Origin: JAOUEA01 sp963821925
GTDB taxonomy: Bacteria; Actinomycetota; UBA4738; HRBIN12
Length of the DNA: 64,000 bases
Direction of reading: 5' to 3'
Assembly (NCBI GenBank): GCA_963821925.1
Contig: CAWGFO010000001.1
Coordinates: forward strand, 186,001 to 250,000
In this document: piece after piece, positions 1 through 8,598 of the stretch
Layout of the letters: the number at the start of each line of letters is the position of its first letter
Numbering within the stretch: position 1 is the stretch's first letter
The notes under the pieces: model-generated
Told to the model about the DNA's origin: nothing
What the model saw: the letters and a program-made list of their open reading frames with translations, nothing else
The model's database searches: none
Translations under genes and position numbers: made by a program

Positions 1-488
1 TCATGGCGACGATGGTCCTCGGCGGTCTGTGGCACGGCGCCGCCTGGACGATGATCATCTGGGGCGCGTACCACGGCACCGGGCAGTGCCTCGGGGCGTG
101 GCGACGCGCCCGGGCGAAGGCCGCGGGAACCGAGCCGGTCGAGACCCCGAGCCGGATCTGGCTCCAGCGCGCGATCACCTTCAACCTCGTCTGCATCGGC
201 TGGGTGTTCTTCCGCGCCGACACGGTCGCGACGGCCCTGGCTCTGCTCAGGCAGATGGTCACGGGGTGGGGCACCGCCGGAACCGGTCTCGTCAGCCCGA
301 TGGTGCTGTTCGTGATCGCGATGATGCTGACGCTGCAGTTCGCGCCACACAGGAGCGCGGAGGTCCTGCAGGACCGCATCTCCGCCCTCCGTCCATGGGT
401 CATGGGGGTCGGCTTCGCGACGGCCCTCTTCGTGATCGCCACGCTCGGTCCCCAGGGTGTGGCGCCGTTCATCTACTTCCAGTTCTGA
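1..488 (+). CDS. MBOAT family O-acyltransferase, C-terminal part (cut by window edge)
   Basis: This is the last ~160 residues of a membrane-bound O-acyltransferase of the AlgI/DltB type, whose start lies before the window. Near residue 10 it carries the family motif GGLWHGAAW with the invariant histidine, followed by WGAYHG. Several hydrophobic membrane segments follow and the protein ends in a typical short FIYFQF tail. AlgI-like proteins move acyl groups across the membrane onto extracellular polysaccharides or cell-wall polymers. The next gene, 19 bases downstream, is a membrane-anchored SGNH hydrolase, the usual partner that completes the transfer outside the cell. Family assignment is firm; the acylated polymer is unknown. 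Confidence 0.85.
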   Translation, partial: MATMVLGGLWHGAAWTMIIWGAYHGTGQCLGAWRRARAKAAGTEPVETPSRIWLQRAITFNLVCIGWVFFRADTVATALALLRQMVTGWGTAGTGLVSPMVLFVIAMMLTLQFAPHRSAEVLQDRISALRPWVMGVGFATALFVIATLGPQGVAPFIYFQF

Positions 489-507
489 TGATCCGCGAGG
501 TCCCCCG

Positions 508-1563
508 ATGATGCCCGAGATGCCCGACGACGCCGGAACCACCGGACGGCGTCCCGGTGCGCACCGGCGGCACACGCTGCCCGCCGGGCGCGTACTCGTC
601 GTGATGCTCGTGTGCCTCCTGACCTGGACGGTGCTGTACGCGCCCGCGCTGGAGCGCGCCTCCGAGGCCCAGCCGCTCGGCACCCGACGAACGGTGTCGC
701 TCTGGGTGCTGCGGCCGCTCGCGAGCATCAGTGACGCGCTCCAGCTGACCAAGGTCACCGACGCGGCCGCACGGGCGCTCGGACGCGACCCGGAGGCGGC
801 CCCCGGGGGCGAGGGTCCCGACGACCTGCCCACGCTCGACCCCGACGTCTCGGTGCCCCCCGCCCCCGAGGGCCCGGTCACGAGATCGTCCCCGATGCGC
901 CGACCCACGCCCGACAACGAGTTGCGGGTCGTCGTGGTGGGCGACTCGCTGGCCGCCGGGCTCGGCGTGTACCTCGAGCGGGAGTTCCGCCCCTCGCTCA
1001 GCCGGGTCTCGAAGCAGGGACGCATCTCGACGGGCCTGTCCCGCCTCGACTACTTCGACTGGCTCTCGACGATGGAGCAGATCGAACGCGACTTCCGGCC
1101 CGATCTCGTGGTCGTGATGATCGGCGACAACGACAACCAGGGGCTCATGACCCCGGGCGGGCGTCTCGAGACCCCGATCGGCACCTACGAGTGGCCGCAG
1201 GGCTACCGGGACCGGGTCGAGGAGCTCACCCGCATCGCGGTCGACGGCGGCTCGCATGTCGTCTGGGTGGGCCTGCCGATCGTCGACCGGAAGGACCGCT
1301 GGGCGGTGATGCAGCGCCAGAACCAGATCTTCGAGCAGGTGATCGGGAAGACCCCGAACGCCGCCTACGTCGACACGTGGGACCGGTTCGCCACCCGTGA
1401 AGGCGATTACACGCCGTTCTACTGGCACGACGGCCAGGTCGAGCTGATCCGCGCGACCGACGGCCTCCACTTCAACCCTCGCGGGTACGAGCTGATCGCG
1501 CAGGCCGTGGCCCAGGCCGCCGTGGACGAGTTCAAGCTGACGCCCCGCGCGATCAACGGCTGA
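508..1563 (+). CDS. Membrane-anchored SGNH/GDSL hydrolase (DUF459-like), MBOAT partner
   Basis: A 351-residue protein with an N-terminal membrane anchor (about residues 28-50), a proline- and acid-rich linker, then an SGNH hydrolase fold. The nucleophile block GDSLAAG is at residues 145-151, a GDNDNQ block lies near 210, and the catalytic Asp/His block DGLHFN is at 318-323. I chose the ATG at 508 because GAGG lies just upstream; an open frame extends back to 457 but would overlap the MBOAT gene with an unlikely peptide. MBOAT-SGNH pairs O-acetylate surface glycans, with the SGNH domain acting outside the membrane. Same-strand adjacency with the MBOAT gene supports that role. Confidence 0.82.
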   Translation: MMPEMPDDAGTTGRRPGAHRRHTLPAGRVLVVMLVCLLTWTVLYAPALERASEAQPLGTRRTVSLWVLRPLASISDALQLTKVTDAAARALGRDPEAAPGGEGPDDLPTLDPDVSVPPAPEGPVTRSSPMRRPTPDNELRVVVVGDSLAAGLGVYLEREFRPSLSRVSKQGRISTGLSRLDYFDWLSTMEQIERDFRPDLVVVMIGDNDNQGLMTPGGRLETPIGTYEWPQGYRDRVEELTRIAVDGGSHVVWVGLPIVDRKDRWAVMQRQNQIFEQVIGKTPNAAYVDTWDRFATREGDYTPFYWHDGQVELIRATDGLHFNPRGYELIAQAVAQAAVDEFKLTPRAING

Positions 1564-1591
1564 TCGCGCGGCCGGGCGACGACGCACCCGT

Positions 1592-2974
1592 TCAGATCTT
1601 GATCGACACCTCGGGGAGCTTCGCGAGCGCGGCGTCCTCGTCGGCCGGGTCGAACTCGAAGTCGGGCAGGAGCCCGCGGTTGAAGTCGTCGTACGCCTGC
1701 ATGTCGAAGTGCCCGTGCCCGCAGAGGTTGAACAGGATCACGCGCTCCTCGCCGGCCTCCCGGGCCGCGATCGCCTCGTCGATCGCGCCCTTGATCGCGT
1801 GGCTGGGCTCCGGCGCCGGCAGGATCCCCTGGGTCGACGCGAAGAGCTTCGCCGCCTCGAAGATCTGGTTCTGCGTGTACGCCGTCGCCTCCATGTGTCC
1901 TTCGTGCACGAGCATCGAGAGCGAGGGTGCGTCGCCGTGGTACCGGAGGCCGCCCGCATGGACCGGCGCCGGGACGAAGTCGTGCCCGAGCGTGTACATC
2001 GGCACGATCGGGGCGATCTGCGCCGTGTCGCCGTAGTCGTAGGCGAACCGGCCCTTCGTGAGGGTCGGGCAGGCCGCGGGCTCGGTCGCGAGGAACCGCG
2101 TGGTCGAGTTCCCGCGGAGCTTCTCGGCCATGAACGGGTACGCGATGCCCGCGAAGTTCGAACCGCCGCCGACGCAGCCCACGATCACGTCGGGCTCCTC
2201 GCCCGCGAGCGCCATCTGCTTCTGTGACTCCAGCCCGATGATCGACTGGTGCAACAGCACGTGGCCGAGCACGCTGCCGAGCGCGTAGTTCGTGTCCTCG
2301 TGGGTGGCCGCGTCCTCGACCGCCTCGCTGATCGCGATGCCGAGCGATCCGGTGGAATCAGGGTGCTCCGCGAGGATCGAGCGCCCGCTGTTCGTCCGGT
2401 CGCTCGGCGAGGCCACCACGCTCGCCCCGAAGGTCTCCATGAAGATCCGCCGGTAGGGCTTCTGGTCGTACGAGGCCCGAACCATGTACACGTCGCACTC
2501 GAGGCCGAAGAAGGTGCATGCCATCGCCATCGCCGAGCCCCATTGACCCGCGCCGGTCTCGGTCGCGATCCGCCGGATGCCGGCCTCCTTGTTGTAGTAG
2601 GCCTGCGGCACGGCGGTGTTGGGCTTGTGCGACCCGGCAGGCGAGACGCCCTCGTACTTGAAGTAGATCCGCGCCGGGGTCTGCAGCGCCTGCTCGAGCC
2701 GCGTCGCCCGGAACAGCGGAGAGGGTCGCCACAGCCGGTACACGTCGAGCACGGGCCCAGGGATGTCGATCCACGGTTCGGCCGACACCTCCTGCATGAT
2801 CAACGCCTCCGGGAACAGCGGCGCCAGGTCGGCCGGTCCGATCGGCTCCTTCGTCTGCGGGCTGAGCGGGGGCAGGGGCGTCATGCCCGCCTGCACCATG
2901 TCCGGGATCAGGTTGAACCAGGCCGTGGGCATCTCGTCGGGCCGAAGGTCGAAGCGGGTACGAGCGTCGGTCAT
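1592..2974 (-). CDS. trpB2: Tryptophan synthase beta-like protein, TrpB2 type (PLP enzyme)
   Basis: A 460-residue fold-type II PLP enzyme. The cofactor lysine is K117 in GSHKPNTA, and a glycine-rich phosphate loop CVGGGSNF lies in the second half. The long N-terminal extension (APLFPEALI, WRPSPLF) and the C-terminal PEPSHAIKGAI segment are typical of the TrpB2 subfamily, which often lacks an adjacent TrpA; no trpA is seen here. TrpB2 condenses indole with serine, so it may serve indole salvage. Start choice: AGGAGG at 2984-2989 is nine bases from the ATG at 2974, whereas the TTG at 2983 abuts the ribosome site and is unlikely. It is the last gene of a minus-strand run. Confidence 0.88.
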   Translation of the reverse strand: MTDARTRFDLRPDEMPTAWFNLIPDMVQAGMTPLPPLSPQTKEPIGPADLAPLFPEALIMQEVSAEPWIDIPGPVLDVYRLWRPSPLFRATRLEQALQTPARIYFKYEGVSPAGSHKPNTAVPQAYYNKEAGIRRIATETGAGQWGSAMAMACTFFGLECDVYMVRASYDQKPYRRIFMETFGASVVASPSDRTNSGRSILAEHPDSTGSLGIAISEAVEDAATHEDTNYALGSVLGHVLLHQSIIGLESQKQMALAGEEPDVIVGCVGGGSNFAGIAYPFMAEKLRGNSTTRFLATEPAACPTLTKGRFAYDYGDTAQIAPIVPMYTLGHDFVPAPVHAGGLRYHGDAPSLSMLVHEGHMEATAYTQNQIFEAAKLFASTQGILPAPEPSHAIKGAIDEAIAAREAGEERVILFNLCGHGHFDMQAYDDFNRGLLPDFEFDPADEDAALAKLPEVSIKI

Positions 2975-3102
2975 GACTGCCAACCTCCTGGAGACGACGA
3001 AGGGCGCGAGCCTACCGTCGAGACATCCGCGTGGCTAGCCGACACCGACCGAGCGCTCATCCACCGGTCCGGTTCGAGGGAAGGGCCGTCGGGGCCGGAC
3101 GC

Positions 3103-4086
3103 TCAGGCGTCGGTGGGACGCTCGCCCCATGAGGGCGTGCGGTCGGCGCCGTCGTCGTTCGTGACCTGCTCGACCTCGCCGTCATCGACGCCGACGACGT
3201 AGATGTCGAAGTCGCCGTCGCGGTCACTCACGAAGGCGACCCGAGCGCCGTCGAGCGACCACGTGGGCTCGAGATCGTGCCCGGCGTCCGTGGTGATCTG
3301 GCGGGCGCCGGACCCGTCGGCCCTCACGACCCAGATATGGAACGAACACGCATCGTCGTCGACCGCGCATCCTTCCTTCGAGGCGCTCGAGAACGCGACC
3401 CAGCGCCCGTCGGGCGACCAGACGGGGTCGATGTCGGCGGAGGGGCCCGCGTAGAGCACCTGCGCGTGCGACCCGTCGGCGTCCATCGCGTAGAGGTCGC
3501 TGTTGCCACCACGGTCCGACGCGAACACGATCCGTCTTCCGTCGGGCGACCAGGACGGGTGAGCGTCGATCGCCGCGTCGTCCGTCAACCGATGAGCGGC
3601 GCTCCCGTCGGTCCGAGACACCCAGATGTCCTGCTGGCCTGCGTGGAGACCTTCGAAGGCGATCAGCTGTCCGCCCGGCGACCACGCCGGCGCACACCCG
3701 TCGACGCTCTTGGGGATCGCGCGATCGACGTGCTTCCTGCCGTAGGGGGCGACCACGTACGCCGCCGCCCTGCTCGAGCCGCACCCGATGTCGAACGCCA
3801 TCGTCTTGCCGCCGGGAGCCCAGGCGGGGCTCCCTTGGGAGCGGCCGGGGGCGAAGAGCGGGGTGCCGCCCGAGCCGTCGCGATTCAGGAGATAGACGCG
3901 CGGGCCGGAGCCCTGATCGCGCGTGAACGCGATGGCGCCCTCGCGGATCGCGGTGATCCGGACCGGGAGCGGCGACCTGGTGGTGCCGCCCACCTCACCC
4001 CCGCCACCACATGCGGACACGGCGATGACGCTCACGGCGATACCCGCGAGCGAACGCCGCAACGAGGTGGAGATGCGCGCTCCCAT
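3103..4086 (-). CDS. TolB-like WD40/PD40 beta-propeller lipoprotein
   Basis: A 327-residue secreted protein. From the ATG at 4086 it begins with a basic stretch, a hydrophobic core and the lipobox VSAC, followed by a glycine run, as in lipoproteins anchored after signal peptidase II cleavage. The rest is five or six PD40 repeats of the WSPDG..IAF type (for example WSPDGRRIVFASDR and WSPDGRWVAFSS), which build a beta-propeller like the C-terminal domain of TolB. Actinobacteria lack an outer-membrane Tol system, so it probably acts as an extracellular binding or sensing propeller; its ligand is unknown. The open frame extends to 4176, but the lipoprotein signal fixes the start. Confidence 0.75.
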   Translation of the reverse strand: MGARISTSLRRSLAGIAVSVIAVSACGGGGEVGGTTRSPLPVRITAIREGAIAFTRDQGSGPRVYLLNRDGSGGTPLFAPGRSQGSPAWAPGGKTMAFDIGCGSSRAAAYVVAPYGRKHVDRAIPKSVDGCAPAWSPGGQLIAFEGLHAGQQDIWVSRTDGSAAHRLTDDAAIDAHPSWSPDGRRIVFASDRGGNSDLYAMDADGSHAQVLYAGPSADIDPVWSPDGRWVAFSSASKEGCAVDDDACSFHIWVVRADGSGARQITTDAGHDLEPTWSLDGARVAFVSDRDGDFDIYVVGVDDGEVEQVTNDDGADRTPSWGERPTDA

Positions 4087-4126
4087 GCCCCAAGGGCATC
4101 GGCACGCGACGTGGGTCCCTGGAGGG

Positions 4127-4456
4127 CTACTCGGTGCCGGGCTCGTCGGCGACCTCGACCCAGCCGTCGACCTCACGCGTGCGGAAGACGGGCACGGGGT
4201 CTTCGGCCGGGCCCTCGACGGGCTCCCCGGTCCCCACGTCGAACACGCTCCCGTGGCACGCGCACTCCACGGTCGCCGCCCGGTCGTCGAACGTGCCGGT
4301 CTCGGACAGGGAACACCCCATGTGGGTGCACTCGTCGCCGAACGCGAACAGCCGTTGTTCGACGCGCGCGACGGCCACCCGGCCCGCCGTCGTGTCGAAC
4401 GCCCGCATCTCGCCCTCGGGGATCTCCGCCACCCCGCCGACCCGCGTGTACTCCAT
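4127..4456 (-). CDS. Rieske-type [2Fe-2S] ferredoxin
   Basis: A 109-residue single-domain Rieske protein. The two cluster-binding boxes are C43-T-H45 with the adjacent C48, and C65-A-C67-H68 followed by GS, spaced as in NirD-like and dioxygenase-ferredoxin Rieske domains. No membrane segment or signal is seen, so it is a soluble cytoplasmic electron carrier. Such proteins pass electrons to ring-hydroxylating oxygenases or reductases, but no oxygenase lies next to it, so the partner is unknown. It lies 40 bases before the TolB-like gene and 40 after the phosphatidyltransferase gene, on the same strand. The call is firm from the motif alone. Confidence 0.9.
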   Translation of the reverse strand: MEYTRVGGVAEIPEGEMRAFDTTAGRVAVARVEQRLFAFGDECTHMGCSLSETGTFDDRAATVECACHGSVFDVGTGEPVEGPAEDPVPVFRTREVDGWVEVADEPGTE

Positions 4457-4496
4457 CCATCCGCTCCTTCCGCTGATCCGACGGGAGCCTACCGCC

Positions 4497-5150
4497 TCAG
4501 GCGCGGGTCAAGGCCGCGAAGCTCCGCTGGAGCACCGTGACCCCACCGAGCACGGCCAGGGCCACCAGCACGACCGGCATCATCCCGGGGATCAGCAGTC
4601 CGATCATCAACGCCAGGAACCGCTCGAGCCGCTGGAAGAAGCCCTCCGTGAGCTGCACCCCCACCGCCTCGGCCTCGGCACGGACGTGGCTCACCGACAG
4701 GCTGAGCACGAGCCCGACCAGAGCGAGCACCGCTTGGAGCGTCTCGCCGCGAGAGGCCAGCACCCAGAACAACGACGAGAACAGGATCATGTCCGACACC
4801 CGGTCCAGCACGGAGTCGAGGAACGCCCCCGAGCGCCCCGCGATCCCCCGGTGGCGCGCCACGGAGCCGTCGAAGACGTCGGCGAGCCCGGCTCCCAGCA
4901 GCAGGAAGCCGGCCACGAGCCAATTCCCCTCGATGATCTGCCAGCCGCAGAGCACGTTCAGGGCGAGGGAGAGCAGCGTGAGCTGCCACGGCCAGACGCC
5001 CGTCCAGATCAGGAACGCCAGGATCGCCCGGTAGGGCCACGCGAAGATGCGTTGCATCGCCCCGCCGGCGGCACTCTCGTTCTTGCGCGGGGCGGGCATG
5101 TCGCGCACGCGGGGTGCCTCACGATCCGCGTGGTCGGAGGTGCCCGTCAC
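4497..5150 (-). CDS. CDP-alcohol phosphatidyltransferase family membrane enzyme
   Basis: A 217-residue integral membrane protein with the complete family signature D91-x2-D94-G95-x2-A98-R99-x8-G108-x3-D112-x3-D116, the metal and CDP-binding site. It has about six hydrophobic segments. The enzyme class joins a CDP-linked lipid (or CDP-alcohol) to an alcohol such as glycerol phosphate, inositol phosphate or serine during phospholipid synthesis; the sequence does not tell me which. The listed start is a GTG at 5150, 15 bases after greA. The ribosome site is weak, and the in-frame ATG at 5099 is a fair alternative, because the first 17 residues are polar and not needed for the fold. Confidence 0.85.
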   Translation of the reverse strand: MTGTSDHADREAPRVRDMPAPRKNESAAGGAMQRIFAWPYRAILAFLIWTGVWPWQLTLLSLALNVLCGWQIIEGNWLVAGFLLLGAGLADVFDGSVARHRGIAGRSGAFLDSVLDRVSDMILFSSLFWVLASRGETLQAVLALVGLVLSLSVSHVRAEAEAVGVQLTEGFFQRLERFLALMIGLLIPGMMPVVLVALAVLGGVTVLQRSFAALTRA

Positions 5151-5165
5151 GAGTTCATCTCGGTC

Positions 5166-5705
5166 CTATCCCACGTGCGGCTCGAAGGAGACCACCTCGT
5201 ACCGGAAGCTCCCGCCGGGGGCCTCGTACACGACCGCTTGCCCCACGGCCGCGCCGAGCAACGCGGTCCCGAGCGGGGACGTCGTGGTCACCGTGCGCGC
5301 TCCGGGCGCCTTCTCCTCCGCGTGTTCGGCGAGCAGGTAGGTCTCGTCGTCCGGATCGTCCTCATCGAGGGCCCGGATCGTGACGAGCATCCCCGGACCG
5401 ACCTCGTCGGCATGGGCCGGTGCCTCGACGATCTCGGGATCGCGGAGCATCTGCTGGAGCTTGCGGATCTTCGACTCCATCAGCCCCTGCTCGTCCTTCG
5501 CGGCGTGGTACTCCGCGTTCTCCTTGAGGTCGCCGTGCTCTCGCGCGATCTTGATCTTCTCGGTGATCTGCTCGCGCCCGGACGTCGTGAGCTCCTCGAG
5601 CTCCGCCTTGACGCGCAGGTACGCATCGAGCGTGAGCGTCGCGGTGGGCTCCTGTCCGGGCTTGCGCTGGGGTCGGTTCTGGAGCTCTTCGGGGAGGTCA
5701 GCCAT
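5166..5705 (-). CDS. greA: Transcription elongation factor GreA
   Basis: A 179-residue GreA homologue. The N-terminal coiled coil (residues ~25-100) carries the family acidic tip segment (HGDLKENAEYHAAKDEQG), and the C-terminal FKBP-like domain has SPLGTALLGA. GreA enters the secondary channel of RNA polymerase and stimulates cleavage of backtracked RNA. The first ~20 residues form an extra basic/polar extension compared with E. coli GreA. The frame stays open for a long way upstream, but that part is the shadow of the next gene. The ATG at 5705 is the only sensible start, although its ribosome site is weak. Confidence 0.95.
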   Translation of the reverse strand: MADLPEELQNRPQRKPGQEPTATLTLDAYLRVKAELEELTTSGREQITEKIKIAREHGDLKENAEYHAAKDEQGLMESKIRKLQQMLRDPEIVEAPAHADEVGPGMLVTIRALDEDDPDDETYLLAEHAEEKAPGARTVTTTSPLGTALLGAAVGQAVVYEAPGGSFRYEVVSFEPHVG

Positions 5706-5734
5706 GGGTCGCAGTGTACCGAGGGGGTGCCCGT

Positions 5735-6745
5735 CTACCCGAAGGCCGCCTTCAGGAACGTCGCAGCGCGCAGGGTCACCCACTTGCTCGGCCCTCCCCG
5801 GGGATCGACGTCCACCCAGGTCTTGCCGTGGTACGCGTACTCGTTCCGCCAGGCTCCACCGGGGAGCTGCTTGCCCAGCAGGAGGTCGACGAGACCCTCG
5901 AGGCGCGGATCCGTCGCGAGGCCGAGCTCGGCGAGCGTCTCGCCGATCTGCAGCACGTCGGCGACGTAGCCGGATGGGAACCCGAGCTTGAACCACGACG
6001 AGCTGATCCTCGTGTCGGTCGGGTACGCCGCCGTCGACGGATCGACGCTCAGCAGGAAGTCGGTGCCCTGCCGGATCGCGGCACGCACCGCCCGGGTCCG
6101 GCGGCGGGGCGGGATCGACCCCAGCGCGCGCATCGCCTTGACGCCGCCCCATCCGCAGGGCAGCCCACCGTTCACGCCGCAGGCGAATCCGGGGCCGCTC
6201 GTGGCCGACGCGTAGAAGCGGTCGTGCCCGTCGCCCGTGATCGCGCTCGCCTCCCAGGCGACGGCCCGCTTCACGCGCTCGTCGTCGAGCCACCCGAAGG
6301 CGATCAACGACCGCAGCAGGTTGCCGTGCAGGCAGTGGATCGCCGTCGACGGAGGGGGCGGTCGCTCCGACAGCGCGCCCGTGGCACCGAAGCCGCCCGA
6401 CGCGGCCTGTGCGTGGTCGAGCACGTACCGGCACGCTGCGCGGATCCGCGGGTCCGACCCGTCCGCCCCGAACTGTTCCAGGAAGATCACGGACCACACG
6501 GTGCCCGTGTACTTCGGCCCGTACCCGGCGCCCGGCCTGTCCCAGAATCCCTCGGGGTCCTGTGCGGACAGGGTGCCGGCGATCGGGTCGGCGCGCATCG
6601 CCGCCCGCTGCGCACGTCGCACGTCGCTCGCATCCTCGGGTTCGTCGCAGAGGCGGAGCAGTGCGAGGTGGCGGACCGCCGGATCCTCGCGATCGAGCAA
6701 CCACGGGAGAGGATCGGCCTTCAGCGCGGCCCGCCACGCCTCCAC
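5735..6745 (-). CDS. Alpha/alpha-toroid (terpene cyclase/prenyltransferase-like) protein of unknown function
   Basis: A 336-residue soluble protein beginning WLLDREDPAVRHLALLRL. It contains repeated helical-hairpin segments with Gly/Trp-rich turns (GFWDRPGAGYGPKYTGTVW, GGFGATGAL, GGAWRNEYAYHGKTWVDVDP), as in squalene cyclase and protein prenyltransferase alpha/alpha toroids. I see no DxDD cyclase acid motif, so terpene cyclase activity is not supported. Similar proteins are sometimes named nitrogen fixation protein NifH in databases, which this sequence does not justify. The GTG start at 6745 has GAGGAG seven bases upstream. It begins four bases after the aldehyde dehydrogenase stop, so the two are probably co-translated. 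Confidence 0.6.
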   Translation of the reverse strand: MEAWRAALKADPLPWLLDREDPAVRHLALLRLCDEPEDASDVRRAQRAAMRADPIAGTLSAQDPEGFWDRPGAGYGPKYTGTVWSVIFLEQFGADGSDPRIRAACRYVLDHAQAASGGFGATGALSERPPPPSTAIHCLHGNLLRSLIAFGWLDDERVKRAVAWEASAITGDGHDRFYASATSGPGFACGVNGGLPCGWGGVKAMRALGSIPPRRRTRAVRAAIRQGTDFLLSVDPSTAAYPTDTRISSSWFKLGFPSGYVADVLQIGETLAELGLATDPRLEGLVDLLLGKQLPGGAWRNEYAYHGKTWVDVDPRGGPSKWVTLRAATFLKAAFG

Positions 6746-6749
6746 CGCG

Positions 6750-8180
6750 TCACTCCTCGCTGAGGTAGATGTTCTTCACCTCGGTATAGAGCGCCGCGGC
6801 GTGCATCCCCATCTCGCGGCCCATGCCGCTCTGCTTGTAGCCGCCGAACGGCGCCTCGGTGAACACGCTCGACGAGGAGTTCACGCTGATGACCCCCGTG
6901 CGGATGCCCTTGGCCACGCGGATCCCCCGCCCGAGGTCGCGCGTCCAGACAGAGCCGGAGAGCCCGTAGGGCGAGTCGTTCGCCATCCGGATCGCCTCAT
7001 CTTCGGTGTCGAACGGGATCACGCAGGCGACCGGCCCGAAGATCTCCTCCTGCGCCACCCGCATGTCGTTCGAGACGTCGGCCAGCACGGCGGGACGCAT
7101 GAAGTAGCCGGGGCCGTCGGGCACGTCCCCTCCCGCCGCCCGCCGGGCGCCCGCCTCCTCACCGAGCGCCAGGTACTGGAGGCTGGTCGCGCGCTGACCC
7201 TCGCTGATGAGCGGGCCCATCTCGGTGGCCTCGTCGAGCGGTTCACCGACCGCGATCGCCTCGGTGGCGGCCGCGAAGCGTTCGACGAACTCGTCGTAGA
7301 CGGGCCGCTGCACGAAGGCCCGCGACCGCGCACAGCAGTCCTGGCCCGCGTTGTCGAACACGGACCAGATCGACCTGGGCACGCAAGCGTCGAGGTCGGC
7401 GTCGGCGAACACGACGTTGGCCGACTTCCCGCCGAGCTCCAGCGAGACGCGCGCGATGTTCTTGGCCGCCTCCTGCATCACGGCCGTACCCACCTCGGTC
7501 GATCCCGTGAACGAGATCTTCGCGACGCGCGGGTCGGCGATCAGGGCGCCCGCGGTCGACGACCCCGGACCGGGGAGCACGCTGAGGGTCCCCTCGGGCA
7601 GCCCCGCCTCGTACAGGATGTCCGCGATCGCGAGCGCCGTGAGCGGTGTCTGCGTCGCGGGCTTGACCACCGCGGTGTTCCCGCAGGCGAGGGCCGGGGC
7701 GATCTTCCACGACGCGATCACGGCGGGGAAGTTCCAGGGGGTGATCAGGGCGCAGACGCCCACGGGCTCGCGGATCGTGACGTCGATCCCCGGGGGCACG
7801 ATCGGGATCGACTCGCCCAGGATCTTGTTGGCCGCACCGCCCCAGTACTCGAAGACGTTCGCGACGATGTCGATCTCGGCACGGGCCGACGAGATCGGCT
7901 TGCCCCCGTTGCGGGCCTCGAGACGCGCAAGCTCCTCCTGGCGGTCGCGGATCAGGAACGACGCCTTCATGAGCAGGCGTCCGCGTTCCCTGGCGCTCGT
8001 GCGGCGCCAGGCGCCATCCTCGAAGGCGCGCTCGGCCACCTCGACCGCGCGGCGGGCGTCCTCGGGGCTCCCCTTCGCGACCTCGGCCATCGGCACACCC
8101 GTCGACGGCTCGATCACCTCGAAGGTGGCGCCGTCGGCGGCGGTCACTCGCTCACCGCCCAGGTTGATCAGTTCGGTCAT
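6750..8180 (-). CDS. NAD(P)+-dependent aldehyde dehydrogenase
   Basis: A 476-residue ALDH superfamily enzyme. It shows the cofactor and substrate core TPWNFP, the general-base glutamate in LELGGKSAN, the nucleophile C282 in GQDCCARSR, and the late motifs EEIFGPV and PFGGYKQSG. It oxidises an aldehyde to the acid in the cytoplasm. The closest class by eye is the betaine/aminoaldehyde or gamma-glutamyl-aminoaldehyde group. Beside a permease, a glutamine-synthetase-like ligase and a PuuD-type hydrolase it could supply the PuuC step of polyamine breakdown; that is inference. The ATG at 8180 has GGAGGA just upstream. An open frame continues to 8711 but is non-coding. Confidence 0.9.
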   Translation of the reverse strand: MTELINLGGERVTAADGATFEVIEPSTGVPMAEVAKGSPEDARRAVEVAERAFEDGAWRRTSARERGRLLMKASFLIRDRQEELARLEARNGGKPISSARAEIDIVANVFEYWGGAANKILGESIPIVPPGIDVTIREPVGVCALITPWNFPAVIASWKIAPALACGNTAVVKPATQTPLTALAIADILYEAGLPEGTLSVLPGPGSSTAGALIADPRVAKISFTGSTEVGTAVMQEAAKNIARVSLELGGKSANVVFADADLDACVPRSIWSVFDNAGQDCCARSRAFVQRPVYDEFVERFAAATEAIAVGEPLDEATEMGPLISEGQRATSLQYLALGEEAGARRAAGGDVPDGPGYFMRPAVLADVSNDMRVAQEEIFGPVACVIPFDTEDEAIRMANDSPYGLSGSVWTRDLGRGIRVAKGIRTGVISVNSSSSVFTEAPFGGYKQSGMGREMGMHAAALYTEVKNIYLSEE

Positions 8181-8191
8181 GGCTCCTCCGC

Positions 8192-8548
8192 TCAGCGCTC
8201 GGGCAGATCCGCGTCGACGAAGATCTTCCCGTCCCAGAACGCGTCGATCCGCCGCTTCGGGAACCGCTTGATCACGAGATGCAGCTCTTCCGGCGGGTCG
8301 AACTTCCCGTGGTCGAACCGGAGCTCGAAGCCCTCGGCCGGGTACCGCTTGAACCGGTGCTCCCGCCGGGCGCTCCGGAGCTTGCTCGTGGCCTTGCTCG
8401 AGCCGGGGAACTCCGTCGCGGCGATCAGGTAGATCGTGGCGGGACCGCCCATCCCGCCGTGCGGGTCCAACCAGACCCACAGCATCCCGCCGTGCTCCTG
8501 TACGAACTCCGTCACACCGTCGCCGGCCACCACTCGCACGCGGCACAC
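8192..8548 (-). CDS. Hypothetical protein, 118 residues
   Basis: A small soluble protein with no motif I recognise. It begins with a beta-like segment (VRVVAGDGVTEFVQEHGG), has a LWVWLDPHGG turn, a central basic stretch (KLRSARREHRFKRYP), and ends with VIKRFPKRRIDAFWDGKIFVDADLPER. It lies 11 bases before the aldehyde dehydrogenase on the same strand and is probably the first gene of that transcript. Several GTG codons compete as start (8548 and others just inside) and none has a clear ribosome site. Base composition and codon use match the neighbours, which is the main reason to accept it as real. Confidence 0.5.
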   Translation of the reverse strand: MCRVRVVAGDGVTEFVQEHGGMLWVWLDPHGGMGGPATIYLIAATEFPGSSKATSKLRSARREHRFKRYPAEGFELRFDHGKFDPPEELHLVIKRFPKRRIDAFWDGKIFVDADLPER

Positions 8549-8598
8549 CGTACCGGCTAGCGCGTACGCTTGCCGGCGGTCCGACGGAGGAGGAAGGG

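Noticed and set aside
5735..6745. Nitrogenase iron protein (NifH) label
   Set aside because: It has no Walker A P-loop or cluster cysteines; the fold looks like an alpha/alpha toroid.
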